A DNA stretch of 64,000 nucleotides from Gracilibacillus timonensis (GTDB taxonomy: Bacteria; Bacillota; Bacilli; Bacillales; Amphibacillaceae), in the NCBI RefSeq assembly GCF_900086715.1, contig NZ_FLKH01000011.1:620001-684000 (forward strand), written 5' to 3'. Of the stretch, positions 44,795 through 54,122 are shown piece by piece. The notes under the pieces were generated by a model. It had not been told where the DNA came from. It worked only from the letters and a program-made list of their open reading frames with translations, and did no database searches. Positions within the stretch are counted from its first letter, which is position 1. Each line of letters begins with the position of its first letter. The position numbers and the translations under genes are program-made.

Positions 44795-46198
44795 GGGTCT
44801 TCACCAAAATCTATGGGTGTCAACCAAGGGCAAATATGGTAATAAGCCCAGTTAAATGCAAAAACACCCGTAACCCTGCTATAGTGAAAGTACCAACAAC
44901 CAAAATAGCGAGGTGTTACAGGTGTATTTTCACTATATCAATAAATGGATTCAATTACCAGAAGTAGAGATTAAAAATATGACGTTTGATGATAACCAGC
45001 ACACGGTTTACCTTCGTGTTGCCCCCGTGCAAAAGGTTCAACCATGTCCTTATTGTGGGAGTGATGATGTCCATAGAGATGGTGTATGTTACCCCCGCCA
45101 TATTCGACATTTACCATTGGTGAGTTGGAAAACCATTCTTCAGGTTCCATCGGTTAATCAGAAATGCCAACAATGCACGGGCCATTTTGTTTGGCAGTAT
45201 GGATTTGCGCCACCAAAAAAACAGTATACCAAAGCTTTTCAGGAGCACTTAACCGAACAAGGCCAAGGTATTCCGGTCCAAGCATTGTCTCACTTCCAAG
45301 GGGTGCCCTATACAACAGCGGAAAGATATTTTAAACAAGGACTTCAAGTAGAAAGAGAACACACCCAGATGACTTGTATTCAAGATGCCATCGATCGAGA
45401 ACAACTCGTACTCGGGATCGATGATGTGGCCATCCGAAAAGGCCATACGTATAACACGGGCATTCACGATTTAAAAGGAGGGAGCATGTTGGACATTTTC
45501 CCAGGGCGTAAAAAAGAAGATTTACAAGCCTTTCGAGAAAATCATTCCTATCTGCATGCCTTAAACCCTGTTGCTGTGGTCATGGACTTAAGCTATACGT
45601 ATCATCGATTCATCCAAGAGACCTTTCCGCAGGCTATTCGTATCGCGGACCGTTTCCATGTGAATCGCTATGTGACGGACGCCATGCACGAGGTACGCAA
45701 GGAGGTACAAAAAAACCTTCCTAGACATGCCAAAAAACAGTTAAAACGGAACCATCGCCTATTAAAAAGACGCTATGAGGACTTATCCACTCCAGATCAA
45801 GCAACCGTTCAAAGGCTGTTAACCTATGATCAACAGTTAAAAGCTGCCTACCGTTGGAAAGAAGCTTTTATTGACTGGTATGATCGAAGCGCCAACGCGG
45901 ATCAAGCGAAGAATACGCTGGAACATTGGTATCAACAAGGGCACCATATCCAGCATAAAGCCGTGGAATCCGCTATCCAAACGATACAGAATTGGGAGAC
46001 AGACATCATCAACTATCATCGCTTACGGTTCACCAATGCAGTGGTGGAAGGTCGACACAATAAGCTCAAAGCAATACAGCGCAGGCATTATTTCACACGC
46101 AACCGGACGGTATACGACAATCGGATTTTGGTCGAATGCAACTGGAATTACATGCAGGGAATTGCATAATGGTCAACCATAGATTTTGGTGAAGAGCC
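44795..46198 (+). mobile_element. Complete ISL3-family insertion sequence (1404 bp)
   Basis: The left end GGGTCTTCACCAAAATCTAT and the right end (read on the complement) GGCTCTTCACCAAAATCTAT match over at least 22 bases with one difference. GGCTCTTC ends are typical of the ISL3 family. An exact 8-bp direct repeat flanks it. One transposase gene fills most of the element. Confidence 0.93.
44922..46169 (+). CDS. ISL3-family transposase
   Basis: A 415-residue transposase, apparently intact. An N-terminal zinc-binding part (CPYCGSDDVHRDG, KCQQCTGHFVW) and helix-turn-helix precede the DDE domain: first Asp in VLGIDDVAIRKGHTY, second in VVMDLSYTYHRF, third acidic residue in FTNAVVEGRHNKLKAI. The GTG at 44922 fits the family start MYFHYINKWIQLPEVEIKN and has GAGGTG upstream; a GTG three codons earlier is possible. 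The perfect ends and open frame suggest a recent, possibly still mobile insertion. Confidence 0.93.
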   Translation: MYFHYINKWIQLPEVEIKNMTFDDNQHTVYLRVAPVQKVQPCPYCGSDDVHRDGVCYPRHIRHLPLVSWKTILQVPSVNQKCQQCTGHFVWQYGFAPPKKQYTKAFQEHLTEQGQGIPVQALSHFQGVPYTTAERYFKQGLQVEREHTQMTCIQDAIDREQLVLGIDDVAIRKGHTYNTGIHDLKGGSMLDIFPGRKKEDLQAFRENHSYLHALNPVAVVMDLSYTYHRFIQETFPQAIRIADRFHVNRYVTDAMHEVRKEVQKNLPRHAKKQLKRNHRLLKRRYEDLSTPDQATVQRLLTYDQQLKAAYRWKEAFIDWYDRSANADQAKNTLEHWYQQGHHIQHKAVESAIQTIQNWETDIINYHRLRFTNAVVEGRHNKLKAIQRRHYFTRNRTVYDNRILVECNWNYMQGIA

Positions 46199-46206
46199 TA
46201 AAAAAT
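46199..46206. repeat. Right 8-bp target duplication of the ISL3 element
   Basis: TAAAAAAT, identical to 44787-44794. Confidence 0.9.
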
Positions 46207-46418
46207 TAATAAAAGATGCTTTTAGACAACATTGTAGGATCCCCTACTTTAAAATGGTTTCTTGGGATTATGCTATTGATAAGAATGGGGATCCAGTATT
46301 GATAGAAGCAAATATCCCAACTGGACAAATTGATTTTCACCAAATTAATATTGGTCCAATTTTTGGTGAATATACTGAGAAAGTACTTGACCATGTTTAT
46401 AAGGGAAAAACACTTTAA

Positions 46419-46936
46419 AATACTTAAATTAGACTTACTTTTTCTATTTCTATTGGTCGTGTTTTACAAAATGAAACAGCTATCATATGAATATGCACTA
46501 ATCCTATAGTTTGTTTTTTATATTAGGAATCATGCTAAAAGAGAATTCATGTAGTGCTTTGAAATTCATCTATAATAAAAAAAGTTATATTTTGAAAAAA
46601 ACGAAGTAGGATTGTTTTCACTGCTGGCTTATTAAAATTGCACTTACTAAGTTTATTCGTTGATGCAGTATAAATATACATTTAAAGATAATCAGAAAAG
46701 GACTTGCAGTGATTAAAAACAAGAACTTCAATTATTGGTTAAAGTTTCAAGTGCAACTGATTATCATATGAAAATAAAATCCCAATATACTTTGACTCCT
46801 TGTATCATAATAACGAGAAATAGTTAAAAAACTATTGTATCGAAAATTCAGCATTGAATTTTAAGCTTTGATAACTAATTAGATTTCTACGAAAGATTCC
46901 TATATCAAATTACATTTGAAAAGGTAGGCTAAACAA
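46419..46936. other. AT-rich intergenic region before the UDP-sugar dehydrogenase
   Basis: No gene or clear promoter recognised. The 10-mer ATCATATGAA occurs twice (about 46484 and 46764), of unknown meaning. Confidence 0.4.
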
Positions 46937-48247
46937 ATGAACTTATTTCAACAAATTCAAGATAAACAAGCAAAAATATCTGTGATTGGGCTTGGTTATG
47001 TAGGATTACCTCTTGCGATTGAACTAGCAAAAAAATATGATGTGATTGGTTTTGACTTAAACGAATCCAAGGTTCAGCAATATATGCAAGGAAACGATGT
47101 TACCGAAGAGGTAGGTAGCAAGGCACTTCAAGAAACTACTTTGCGTTTTACTAGTACGCCTAGCGATATCTATGAATGCCAATTTCATATTATAGCGGTT
47201 CCTACACCGATTAATGCTGATAAAACTCCTAATTTAAACCCTGTTATTTCAGCAAGTGAAATTGTAGGGCAAAATCTTGCTGAAGGAGCGTTAGTTGTTT
47301 ATGAATCGACTGTGTATCCAGGCACAACCGAAGAAATCTGCATTCCTATTTTAGAAGAGATGTCTGGGCTTACATTTGAGAAAGACTTTAAAGTAGGATA
47401 CTCACCAGAACGGATCAATCCGGGAGATAAAGTTAACACATTAGTTACCATTCAAAAGATAGTATCTGGTTCTGATAAGGATGCATTACAAACTGTTTCT
47501 GCCTTATATGGTTCCATTATTGAAGCAGGTATCTTTGAGGCAGAATCAATTAAGGTAGCAGAAGCGGCAAAGGTTATTGAAAATTCTCAACGAGATATCA
47601 ATATTGCTTTTATGAATGAGCTTTCAATCGTGTTTAACAAAATGGATATTGACACAAAAGCAGTCCTTGAAGCTGCCGGGACAAAATGGAATTTCTTAAA
47701 ATTCACTCCAGGGTTAGTGGGTGGCCATTGTATTGGAGTGGACCCTTATTATTTCACCTATAAGGCTGAACAATTGGGTTATCATTCTCAAATTATATTA
47801 GCAGGAAGAAAAATCAATGACGATATGGGAAGATATATCGCTAGCAATATTATCAAAAAGATGATTAAGTCAAAAGTCCAAATTGATGGCGCACGTGTGG
47901 CGATATTGGGACTGACATTCAAAGAAAATGTTGCTGATGTACGCAATACGAAAGTTAATGATATTGTGGATGAACTTACAGAGTATGGTGTACAAGTCTT
48001 TGTTCATGACCCAAAAGCAGATGCAAAAGAAGTGAAAGAAGTATTTGGATTTGAATTGACAGCAGATAGTGCACTAAAAGATATGGATGCCGTGGTTTTA
48101 TCGGTGCCACATGAAGAGTATAAAGCTTATCAAGCGAGAGATTTCGTATCCATGTACCGTACAGACGAAAAAGTATTTATTGATATTAAGGGTACCTATA
48201 GTAGACAGGAGATGGAGAACGTAGGATTTACTTATTGGAGTTTATAG
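46937..48247 (+). CDS. UDP-N-acetyl-hexosamine 6-dehydrogenase (WbpO/TviB type)
   Basis: A 436-residue nucleotide sugar dehydrogenase. NAD-binding start ISVIGLGYVGLPLAIELAKK, catalytic region GLVGGHCIGVDPYYFTYKAE with the active cysteine, YSPERINPGD, and AEAAKVIENSQRDINIAFMN. The sequence GDKVNTLVTIQKIVSGSD is that of the TviB/WbpO branch, which oxidises UDP-GlcNAc or UDP-GalNAc to the uronic acid. It would supply an N-acetyl-hexosaminuronic acid to the capsule. It is followed by the broken epimerase gene at 48296. Confidence 0.9.
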   Translation: MNLFQQIQDKQAKISVIGLGYVGLPLAIELAKKYDVIGFDLNESKVQQYMQGNDVTEEVGSKALQETTLRFTSTPSDIYECQFHIIAVPTPINADKTPNLNPVISASEIVGQNLAEGALVVYESTVYPGTTEEICIPILEEMSGLTFEKDFKVGYSPERINPGDKVNTLVTIQKIVSGSDKDALQTVSALYGSIIEAGIFEAESIKVAEAAKVIENSQRDINIAFMNELSIVFNKMDIDTKAVLEAAGTKWNFLKFTPGLVGGHCIGVDPYYFTYKAEQLGYHSQIILAGRKINDDMGRYIASNIIKKMIKSKVQIDGARVAILGLTFKENVADVRNTKVNDIVDELTEYGVQVFVHDPKADAKEVKEVFGFELTADSALKDMDAVVLSVPHEEYKAYQARDFVSMYRTDEKVFIDIKGTYSRQEMENVGFTYWSL

Positions 48248-48295
48248 TGAAGGATACATAAGGTTATTAGCATTAATGATTAAAACTGCAATATA

Positions 48296-48899
48296 AACAA
48301 GAAGATATCATTTGAAGAAACAGACTTCGTGGACAATCCAATATCCTTATATGCGTCCACGAAGAAATCGAATGAATTAATGGCTCATACCTTTAGCCAC
48401 CTATATGATATTCCAGCAACCCGGCTTGCGCTTTTTCACCGTCTATGGTCCGATGGGCAGACCAGACATGGCCTATTATGGTTTCACCAATAAATTTGTG
48501 AATAATGAGCCAATCCAAATCTATAATAATGGCGACTTCGATAATGATCTCTATCGTGATTTCACCTATATTGACGATATCGTTGAGGGGATCGAGCGTT
48601 TAATCACGCCCCCCCCAACCGGAGAAGTAAAACACGAGGTATACAACATCGGCAATACTCAACCAGAGAAGCTAATGACATTTATCGAAACATTAGAGAA
48701 ATGCATGAGTAACTCATTAGGCAAAGAAATGACATTCGAAAAACAATTTGAACCCATTAAGCCAGGTGATGTACCGGCAACCTATGCTTCTACAGATAAG
48801 CTACAGTCAGCTATTGACTTTAAGCCGCAGACTTCGATTGAGGAAGGGTTGCAGCAATTTACGGATTGGTATGTGAGGTATTATGGGGTGGAGAAGTAA
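48296..48899 (+). pseudogene. Truncated and frameshifted UDP-glucuronate 4-epimerase-like gene
   Basis: Homology starts abruptly with KISFEETDFVDNPISLYAST and KKSNELMAHTFSHLYDIPAT, then shifts frame at the CCC of 48420-48422 (one extra C) and continues GLRFFTVYGPMGRPDMAYYG to a normal end at 48899. The N-terminal NAD-binding half (about 120 residues) is missing. The catalytic Tyr-x3-Lys has become Tyr-Ala-Ser-Thr-Lys and lies in the first piece. The 3' part is repeated in decayed form at 58391-58560. A terminator follows directly. Confidence 0.85.
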
Positions 48900-48904
48900 G
48901 TAAA

Positions 48905-48940
48905 GAAAGCAGCTGAATGTTTGGGTTCGGCTGCTTTCTT
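48905..48940 (+). terminator. Intrinsic terminator after the epimerase remnant
   Basis: GAAAGCAGCTGAA pairs with TTCGGCTGCTTTC (one G-U) over eight bases, then TTG. A 13-pair stem. Confidence 0.75.
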
Positions 48941-49034
48941 GATTGTTATATGAATATATGATCATATATTATGTTTATAATGACGGTTGAATGATTTTTA
49001 TATTTTGGATCGAGTATTGCCATGGAGGAGACCC

Positions 49035-49175
49035 AGGTATGCCATCTTTTTGACCCACTTCTGCCATAAGTGACCCACTGCAGTATCAACCTTGGTACTG
49101 CAACAATTTCACCACCCTTGACCTTGTTTGTGTCCGTGGTGGTGAATTTATAGCGGATAGCCACGACCACTAGTT
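49035..49175. mobile_element. Terminal remnant of an IS21-like element
   Basis: The stretch has repeated TGACCCACT units (about 49051 and 49070) and a GTGGTGAATTTATAGCGGAT segment, both of the kind found as multiple terminal repeats at the ends of IS21-family elements. A related stretch is at about 51165-51230. No transposase gene remains. The rest of 48941-49394 holds nothing else that I can support. Confidence 0.35.
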
Positions 49176-49394
49176 TTTTACCAATCTCGCTAAATTATTT
49201 ATCGTTTTTTTTGCTTTATTGCAGTGGACAAGGTATTGATGGAATACTAGAAGAGAAGATGGTGTCTGCTTTGGCAGCATATACACAAATTACTAAATGA
49301 TATCTCTAGTAATTGCTTCTATGAGTAATTTTACAAGTGGAGTAATCCAACAGCGGGAATTCATAGCTTCTGCCCCCCGCCGTTGCAAAACACT

Positions 49395-50858
49395 CTAGTC
49401 TTCTGTTTGTTTTAGCTCCACTTCTTTACTTCCTAAAATATAATAGTTCAATTCCTTTTTCGGGATATCTTTAAAGTCTTTACGTTTGATTAAATAAAAG
49501 ATGATCCCTAATACAATCCAAGCCCCAAGCGCTATCCGGGATTCAATACCAAGGAAGGCTGGCGAACCTGGGAATAATAACAAGATCAGAAAGATAACAC
49601 TTGCAATCATACCAAGAATGGCGACGATTTTCTTTCCGGGTGCTTCCAGATGCTTTTTCTCATTAAAGTCGGAGTCTCTTTTCATTTTAAATAGAGAAAA
49701 GGCGGCATAACAAGTATAAAAATAAGCAATAGTGACACCTACCGATGACATATCAACGACCCATAATAACGCTTCTCGACCAAACCAAGGGGATAGCATA
49801 GCGATGATGACGGCAAAGATGACACCCCAGTATGGTGTATTGTATTTAGGATGAAGCTTTGAAAAGAAGGTCGGGATAATCTTGGCACGCGACATCGCAA
49901 ATAATAGACGGCTGGATGAAATAATAAAACCATTTAATCCGGTGAAAATGCCCATCGTTAGCGCAATCGCAAGAATAGCCAAGCCAAGCGGTCCTAGTAG
50001 TTCCTCAATGACAAACCCTGTTCCCCAGATATGATTGGCAGCAACGACTCCTTCCCATGGTTGAACCATAGACGTAGCGAGAATCATCAGGCTGTATAAA
50101 GTAGCGGCAGCTAAGATAGCAAAAACAATTAGCTTAAATGCTTTCCGAGATGGGAAGTCAAATTCTTCTGCTGTTTGTGGAATATTATCAAATCCAACAT
50201 AAGCCCAAGGTGCAATGGCTACAATCGAAAGAATAGCGGCAAGCATCGTGGTATCTGTTGGGAACAATGGCGTCATATTTGATAGGCCTGCACCGTCATG
50301 TCCACCCACCAGTGCGGTTAAGACTAGAATGGCGCCTACCATTACCATACAGAAAATAAACTGCATTCTACCTGACAGACTCGAGCCTCGAATGTTAAAA
50401 AATCCAAAAATAATCAATAGGATCGATGCAACGATAATTTCGGTTAAATAAATATCCCAGCCAGCAATTTGATACAAGGGAATTTTCTCAATAATCCTAG
50501 GGAAAATAAATTTAATCATCAGTGCAAAGGCAGAGGCATTCAATGCCACAATACATATGTATCCTAACGTTAGGAACCAACCTGAAATGAAGGCATGTGT
50601 ACGACCCAGACTAACGTAAGCATAAGCAAATTCCCCACCAGAAACCGGAAAACTTTTAATCAAGAATCCATAGCTGACGGCAATAAGAATCATTAATAAG
50701 GCACCAATGAAGAAACCGAGAATGACCCCTAATGGCCCAGCTGTAGACATCCAGTTAACGGGTTGCACAAAGGCACCCCACCCAATAGCGGAGCCTAATG
50801 CGATTGCCCAGACCCAATGTGGCTTTAGTGTTTTCTGTAGCGTTTCTCTCTTTTCCAT
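49395..50858 (-). CDS. APC-superfamily amino acid permease
   Basis: A 487-residue transporter with about 12 membrane helices. The first helix carries the family pattern IALGSAIGWGAFVQP (substrate and ion site), and later SGGEFAYAYVSLGRTHAFISGW and IAPWAYVGFDNIPQTAEEF. The substrate is an amino acid or polyamine, not resolvable further. AGAGGAG site before the ATG and a consensus TTGACA upstream. It is unrelated to the capsule genes and is intact although flanked by insertion debris on both sides. Confidence 0.9.
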   Translation of the reverse strand: MEKRETLQKTLKPHWVWAIALGSAIGWGAFVQPVNWMSTAGPLGVILGFFIGALLMILIAVSYGFLIKSFPVSGGEFAYAYVSLGRTHAFISGWFLTLGYICIVALNASAFALMIKFIFPRIIEKIPLYQIAGWDIYLTEIIVASILLIIFGFFNIRGSSLSGRMQFIFCMVMVGAILVLTALVGGHDGAGLSNMTPLFPTDTTMLAAILSIVAIAPWAYVGFDNIPQTAEEFDFPSRKAFKLIVFAILAAATLYSLMILATSMVQPWEGVVAANHIWGTGFVIEELLGPLGLAILAIALTMGIFTGLNGFIISSSRLLFAMSRAKIIPTFFSKLHPKYNTPYWGVIFAVIIAMLSPWFGREALLWVVDMSSVGVTIAYFYTCYAAFSLFKMKRDSDFNEKKHLEAPGKKIVAILGMIASVIFLILLLFPGSPAFLGIESRIALGAWIVLGIIFYLIKRKDFKDIPKKELNYYILGSKEVELKQTED

Positions 50859-50889
50859 GATAGTAGCTCCTCTTTGTTTTTAAGTATAT

Positions 50890-50918
50890 TTACTATGTTA
50901 CCATAATTATCTTGTCAA
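50890..50918 (-). promoter_or_regulatory. Promoter of the permease gene, TTGACA-17-TAGTAA
   Basis: On the complement, TTGACA at 50918-50913 and TAGTAA at 50895-50890 with a 17-base spacer, about 30 bases before the start codon. Confidence 0.5.
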
Positions 50919-51044
50919 TAAAGTATGATATGGTAAAAACGTGAAAATTAGTATTTGAGGAAGATGCAGATTTTTAGAAATCTTTGAGAGAGAGGAAGCT
51001 ACTTCTTATTTTAGTCTATGGATTCATTGCTGCTTGTAAGTACG

Positions 51045-51400
51045 ACGGATTATTTTTACCACCTTTTGCAGGGAGAGGTACCACTAATTGCGAAGGCCTT
51101 GCCCTTTATCACACTTTAAAAAAATAAAATACTGAAGTTGAATCAATCGTTCCACTCATGCTATAGCAATGATTCCACCCCCTTGAACTTGTTTGTGCTC
51201 GTGGTAGTTTTTTTATTGGCGGATGGGAGGGGGGACAGTTAACATTATGGTTGATAAATGCTTATTCTCCAGTATAATGGATCACCATGGATGTAGGTGA
51301 GACTTTGGAATACTGTATATGATTAGAAATGGTAAAGCCGTTCGCAACAGGTGGTGAATTTATCCGCATTTAGTGGTAAAAAAAGATTGCAAGACTGTTA
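51045..51400. mobile_element. Pair of inverted IS21-like ends without transposase
   Basis: Left end TTTTTACCACCTTTTGCAGG (about 51052-51071) resembles the IS21 end at 58606-58660. The stretch 51343-51400, with CGCATTTAGTGGTAAAAAAA and GATTGCAAGACTGTTACA, resembles the reverse complement of the same end. About 260 bases between them carry no gene. It is either a MITE-like derivative or an internally deleted IS21 copy. Confidence 0.4.
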
Positions 51401-51500
51401 CATATTAAATGCCATACTCAATGATTGCAATCACATTAATCATTTCATCAAATGGAGTGAAAAATATCAAATTATTAGTTCGTCATAACAAATCGTAATT

Positions 51501-51803
51501 CTATAGAGTGTTAAACGCAACAGCCTCTAAATTATCGACGGTTTCATTTTCAAAGGTGGACCAATCTTTCAGTTCATTATCATTTGCAAGATCAAAATCT
51601 CTCCAAAGCAAGTCTTGAGTCCTTCCTGGAACAAACATGGATTGCAGCTGTTTTTTATTATCTTTTTATAAGACTATTTTTAAGCTCTTAATAGCTATAT
51701 TTGATAATTCTCTTTCTGTTCTTAACATTTGTCCAACTTTATCTTTTGCAAAAACAATCTTATTTTTCACGGCAGGATTATCTAGCCATGTTTTTATATT
51801 CAA
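51501..51803 (-). pseudogene. Decayed gene of unknown function
   Basis: Two protein-like frames on the minus strand follow each other: 51803-51666 (starting LNIKTWLDNPAVKNKIVFAK, 45 residues) and 51638-51501 (starting MFVPGRTQDLLWRDFDLAND, 45 residues). They look like consecutive parts of one gene separated by a frameshift. No family recognised. The opposite-strand frame over the same DNA is taken as a shadow. The remaining DNA to 52116 holds no gene that I can support. Confidence 0.4.
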
Positions 51804-52116
51804 CATTTATTTTGAAAAAACTTTATCCGCAAAACCTTGGATAATGAAGTCTAAGTATGACAATGTTTTATAAATTCATGTTCTTCACTAACTATTGGAT
51901 CTACTAGCATATTTTTATTCCTGAATTATTCACACCAATCGACAACCATATAAATGAAGTTGATATCTGAACAAATTTCTTAAAATAAGGAAAAAATAGG
52001 CGAGTAATGATGGAGCTTTGCCAAATTTATCTATGCCTATTCGTTTTTTGGACATACGACTCCCTTGGTCTTACGATGGCATGTGAAAAAATGGGTAGAC
52101 TTCGTTCCAGGCGACG

Positions 52117-53037
52117 TCACTCTATTTGTAATCGCTGAATGCGCTGTAACACATCCCAGAAAAAAGTGGCATATACAAAACTGGAAGCCAATTTAAAGTA
52201 AAGCGAGCGTCCAGACCTTACCAACTTACTGGCGACTTTAATGATTCTTGTTCGAATCGTTTGAATTTGCATGTTTTTCTGCTCTTTTGGAAAACAAAGC
52301 GTACGCAGCCAATTGGTCAGGTTATACGCTAACAGACTCAGCATCATGCGCACTTCATTACAGGCAAAATGATGGCTACTCATGCGGTCCAGATGGAACC
52401 CATTTTTCGATTCCTTGATATAGTTTTCCATCGTTCCTCTTTTTTTGGTAGGAACGGACAACGGCTTGTGGAGAGAAGACATCCGTTAGATTGGTGACAA
52501 AGAATGCATGCGTAAAAAACAATTCCCCAGCTGGACGAACGGACTGGATGATACTTTTCTTGGCTTGGACCATGAAGTCGCTTGATACACGGTTTCTTCA
52601 TAGTACGTTTCCGTTTTCGTCACATCTTTTGGAGGGGTAGAGGGATGGAGCTCACGGGCCAGTCGCTGTAATTTCGAATTGGATCTCAACCGAATCACAT
52701 AATAAACGGATTCCTTCTCGCATAACTCATAGAGTGCTGGTACGGCGAAAACACTGTCCCCGCGCAAGAAGGGGATGGATTCTGGAAACTGCTCATTATC
52801 ATGTTGGATGACTGGCTGGATAAAATCCACCACGCCGTTGGACGTATAGATATGGCCTGGGCGCAGTTTGGCTTTCAAAAAATCGCCCGTGATACCGTCA
52901 AAAGCCACTAAAGGATGAAAACCGATCGTTCCATAGTGCGTGTTAAACGTGGCATCTTCCTGCTCACCATAGGTATCCGCATGGGTGGAATCCAGATCCA
53001 AAATGATCGACTTGGCGTTTCGATAGGCGTGCAGTTT
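52117..53037 (-). pseudogene. Broken IS1380-family transposase
   Basis: The DDE segment IILDLDSTHADTYGEQEDAT, GFHPLVAFDGITGDFLKA and FLRGDSVFAVPALYEL are at the 5' side; GELFFTHAFFVTNLTDVFS lies in another frame; FHLDRMSSHHFACNEVRMML and the C-terminal helices lie in a third. At least two frameshifts (near 52560 and 52440-52490) and loss of the N-terminal part at about 53037 make it dead. The break at 53037 is also where the next insertion remnant begins. Confidence 0.85.
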
Positions 53038-53139
53038 ATTAGGTGAGTTAATTAATTATCAATAAATTGAATTCAGCAGATGATTTCAACGGTTGGTTCA
53101 TTGGTACAAATATAGCACTAGTACCGGATTTTAATTTAT

Positions 53140-53472
53140 TAAGATTTACAGAACCTTTATGGCGCAAAGAAAGAACGAGCTTTACTCAACCGGCTTATGA
53201 AGTACCGACTAGCGTACTTTAATTGGGTGTTCTACTTCGACGTTCCTTTTTCAAACAATACGAGTGAGCGCAGTTTACGAGGGATAAAGTCCAAAATGAA
53301 AATAGAGGGACAATTTCAGACGATTATCTCGGCGCAAAACTACGCAACCATTCGTACGCATGTGGAAACCTGTAAACGACATGATTGGAATATCGTGGAC
53401 GTTTTGAAAAAAACGATGGAGGGGAATCCATATACATTAAAAGAAATATTGGTAAACCAAATAAACCGATGA
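53140..53472 (+). pseudogene. C-terminal fragment of an IS66-like transposase
   Basis: The frame reads NLYGAKKERALLNRLMKYRL, then FDVPFSNNTSERSLRGIKSK, GQFQTIISAQNYATIRTHVE and a normal end at 53472. NN-x-SER-x-LR is the conserved end of IS66-type transposases. The N-terminal part is missing and the fragment is not part of the intact IS66 at 59040. Confidence 0.65.
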
Positions 53473-53587
53473 AAAGGAGGCGCTCATCAGTTTATTTGGC
53501 ATGGGCTGAAGTAAGGCGGCTGTGAATAGTAACATAAAAGGTGATAAGACGATAAAAAACGCGTTACAGGTATTGACAAGTATAGTT

Positions 53588-53916
53588 CAAACTTTTAATT
53601 TTATGCAAAGGAACTTGATGATGGGACCGAAGGACTGTATCTGTATAGTGACAGAGAGTTGTTTGTCCATATCTTTTTTGAAGCTATAAACGCATTTATT
53701 CCATCAGAATTTTTAGTTTACCAGCAGTTTGATGTCGGAGACGATCTAGAAGAGATAACAGATATCGAAGTATTTTATTCAAGTACAAGAGGGATGTATA
53801 CTTCCGGTGGCGGCTCAGGTGGATATTGGGTAAAATACGATGACGGGACAATGATTTGTAGGTATACAATTATTCGAAATAACCTGACACTGGATATGGT
53901 GTCAGGAGCCATATGA
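53588..53916 (+). pseudogene. 5'-truncated small gene of unknown function
   Basis: A protein-like frame is open from about 53600 to 53916 (YAKELDDGTEGLYLYSDREL, VHIFFEAINAFIPSEFLVYQ, ending DMVSGAI). The first possible start with sense is TTG at 53659 with no ribosome site, and a stop lies just before the homologous-looking part, so the 5' end seems lost. It is glycine-rich in the middle (TSGGGSGGYWVKYDDGT). Not recognised; an immunity-type or phage accessory protein would fit the size. Confidence 0.35.
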
Positions 53917-53935
53917 AGGGTCCGCAATCAGAAAC

Positions 53936-54121
53936 ATGGCATTTTCCACGAGAATAAATACCAGTGATCTGGTCGTGTCTGTATCCGTTTCTACTGCAAA
54001 TAGATGGGGAGATGTAACAGAGCAGCATAGCACACGATCTTGTAGATTTAATATATTTTTCCCAATTTCTTCTAACAAATCATCACTTGTTTATTTATTA
54101 GCAATCGGGAGGTGGAAATAA
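53936..54121 (+). CDS. Doubtful short frame
   Basis: A 61-residue frame (MAFSTRINTSDLVVSVSVST...) ending just before the next gene. No ribosome site is seen and composition is not strongly protein-like. Listed only because it lies tandem with the gene at 54123 and may be a remnant. Confidence 0.2.
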   Translation: MAFSTRINTSDLVVSVSVSTANRWGDVTEQHSTRSCRFNIFFPISSNKSSLVYLLAIGRWK

Positions 54122-54122
54122 A

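Larger units (their letters stand above)
43936..46418 (+). pseudogene. Sugar-transfer-associated ATP-grasp gene split by an ISL3 element
   Basis: The 5' part (43936-44794) encodes an ATP-grasp protein: VIIKPSTGTYGGKGIMFW, VIAQEVVESHQFM, INTLRVVTLLVEG, TLLRMGKEGSRLDGVSTGG. The 3' part (46199-46418) continues in frame if the insertion and one copy of the 8-bp target duplication are removed: SYKKLIKDAFRQHC, MVSWDYAIDKNGDPVLIEAN, ending KGKTL. The restored protein would be about 358 residues and complete, so only the insertion destroys it. The family is found in capsule and teichoic acid clusters; it probably joins a carboxyl group to an amine on a sugar. TTG start with GGAGGGC. Confidence 0.9.

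Noticed and set aside
48946-49170. 74-residue minus-strand frame
   Set aside because: It lies over IS21-like terminal repeats and has no ribosome site or protein-like character.
51637-51873. 78-residue plus-strand frame
   Set aside because: Hydrophobic by complement of a decayed minus-strand gene; no ribosome site.
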